Source: Cyclobacteriaceae bacterium (GTDB lineage: Bacteria > Bacteroidota > Bacteroidia > Cytophagales > Cyclobacteriaceae). Taken from it: a stretch of DNA of 64,000 nucleotides. The notes under the pieces are model-generated. The model was given only the letters and a program-made list of their open reading frames with translations, made no database searches and was not told the DNA's origin. Made by a program: the position numbers and the translations under genes. The stretch lies in assembly GCA_026989535.1 (NCBI GenBank), contig JALSJD010000096.1:1-64000 (forward strand). The letters run 5' to 3'. Shown piece by piece: positions 63,529 through 64,000 of the stretch; the first letter of the stretch is position 1; each line of letters opens with the position of its first letter.

Positions 63529-63963
63529 ATGAGCTTGAATGTAGCAATTGGAGGAGACCATGCAGGGTACGGTTTAAAGAAAGTAATTGTTGAGTTATTG
63601 GAAAAAAAAGGGCATAAGGTCAAAGACTTTGGGCCTCATTCGGGCGACTCTGTGGATTATCCTGATTTTGCGCATCCGGTAGCAACAGGCGTGCACTCTG
63701 GCCAATACGATTTAGGTGTGGTAATTTGCGGTAGCGGCAATGGAGTTTGTATGACTGCCAATAAGCATGCTGATATTCGTGCTGCGCTTTGCTGGCAACC
63801 TGAGTTAGCCTCTTTAGCGCGCCAGCATAATAATGCCAATGTGCTTTGTATGCCAGCTCGCTATATTTCAGAAGCTGATGGCATTGCCATTACCAATGCT
63901 TTTTTAGAGGCTGAATTTGAAGGTGGAAGGCATCAAAAAAGAGTGAGCAAGATTAATTTGTAA
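63529..63963 (+). CDS. rpiB: Ribose-5-phosphate isomerase B
   Basis: A 144-residue cytosolic enzyme that interconverts ribose-5-phosphate and ribulose-5-phosphate. The substrate-binding GGDHAGYGLK (about 7-16), the active-site Cys in VICGSGNGVCMTANK (about 64-78) and the HNNANVLCMPARYI stretch are present. Length is usual. It follows tatC in the glyA unit. After its stop, the last 37 bases of the window show nothing. Confidence 0.94.
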   Translation: MSLNVAIGGDHAGYGLKKVIVELLEKKGHKVKDFGPHSGDSVDYPDFAHPVATGVHSGQYDLGVVICGSGNGVCMTANKHADIRAALCWQPELASLARQHNNANVLCMPARYISEADGIAITNAFLEAEFEGGRHQKRVSKINL

Positions 63964-64000
63964 TCAGCTTATTTTCTCTTTTTCAAGAGGCCAATTTCTT

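Overview
The window looks like a chromosomal piece of a Bacteroidetes bacterium, most likely of the order Cytophagales. The evidence is low GC, promoters of the TTG-N19/21-TAnnTTTG type, almost no Shine-Dalgarno sequences, a GldJ-type gliding lipoprotein, and many families typical of the phylum (DUF4175, DUF4136, DUF4349, DUF4421, DUF3078, PD40/OmpA-like, a HlyD/TolC-linked ABC protein with a degenerate ATPase). No phage, IS transposase, CRISPR array or rRNA operon was seen.

Layout. 1-5.7 kb: hemN behind a tandem duplication, pyrC, tRNA-His with a broken partial copy in front, an Abi/HEPN gene and a Ca2+ exchanger. 6.5-19.8 kb: minus-strand block with a type-I-like export operon (ABC, HlyD, TolC), a SulP transporter plus Usp protein, a two-component system with a hydrolase and lipoprotein, a ROK kinase and a TPR protein. 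20-22.8 kb: gldJ-like gene, comF, a small gene. 22.9-33.3 kb: plus-strand run xth, DUF4175, HATPase, ybeY, DUF4349, mnmG, methyltransferase, Ig-like lipoprotein. 33.3-33.7 kb: AT-rich, gene-free region with a DnaA-box cluster, read as a candidate chromosomal origin; two parS-like sites lie 4.5 kb away, just before mnmG. 33.7-43 kb: TPR protein, acyl-CoA ligase, a MITE-like element, comM-type gene, DUF4421 protein, phoH. 43-52.6 kb: membrane and envelope genes (MscS, DUF3078, LTA-synthase-like sulfatase, PD40/OmpA-like). 52.7-56 kb: ftcD, pabB and pabC (folate-related). 56-56.8 kb: a WXXGXW-repeat protein gene broken by two unrelated MITE-like insertions. 56.8-64 kb: S1/P1 nuclease, FMN flavoprotein plus PLP decarboxylase, a TPR sensor protein without ATPase domain, glyA, tatC, rpiB.

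The strongest unexpected observations are these. (1) Removing two inverted-repeat elements and one copy of each target duplication (TATA and AAATAT) restores one continuous 102-codon reading frame, with a signal peptide and WXXGXW motifs, that ends at the pabC stop. (2) The candidate oriC with nearby parS-like sites. (3) The ABC exporter with an intact Walker A but lost Q-loop, signature, Walker B and H-loop residues. (4) A third MITE-like element with an 8-bp target duplication. (5) A TPR sensor protein that ends after its phosphoacceptor helices. No clearly new multi-gene system was found; most of the gene content is ordinary housekeeping and envelope biology of this phylum.
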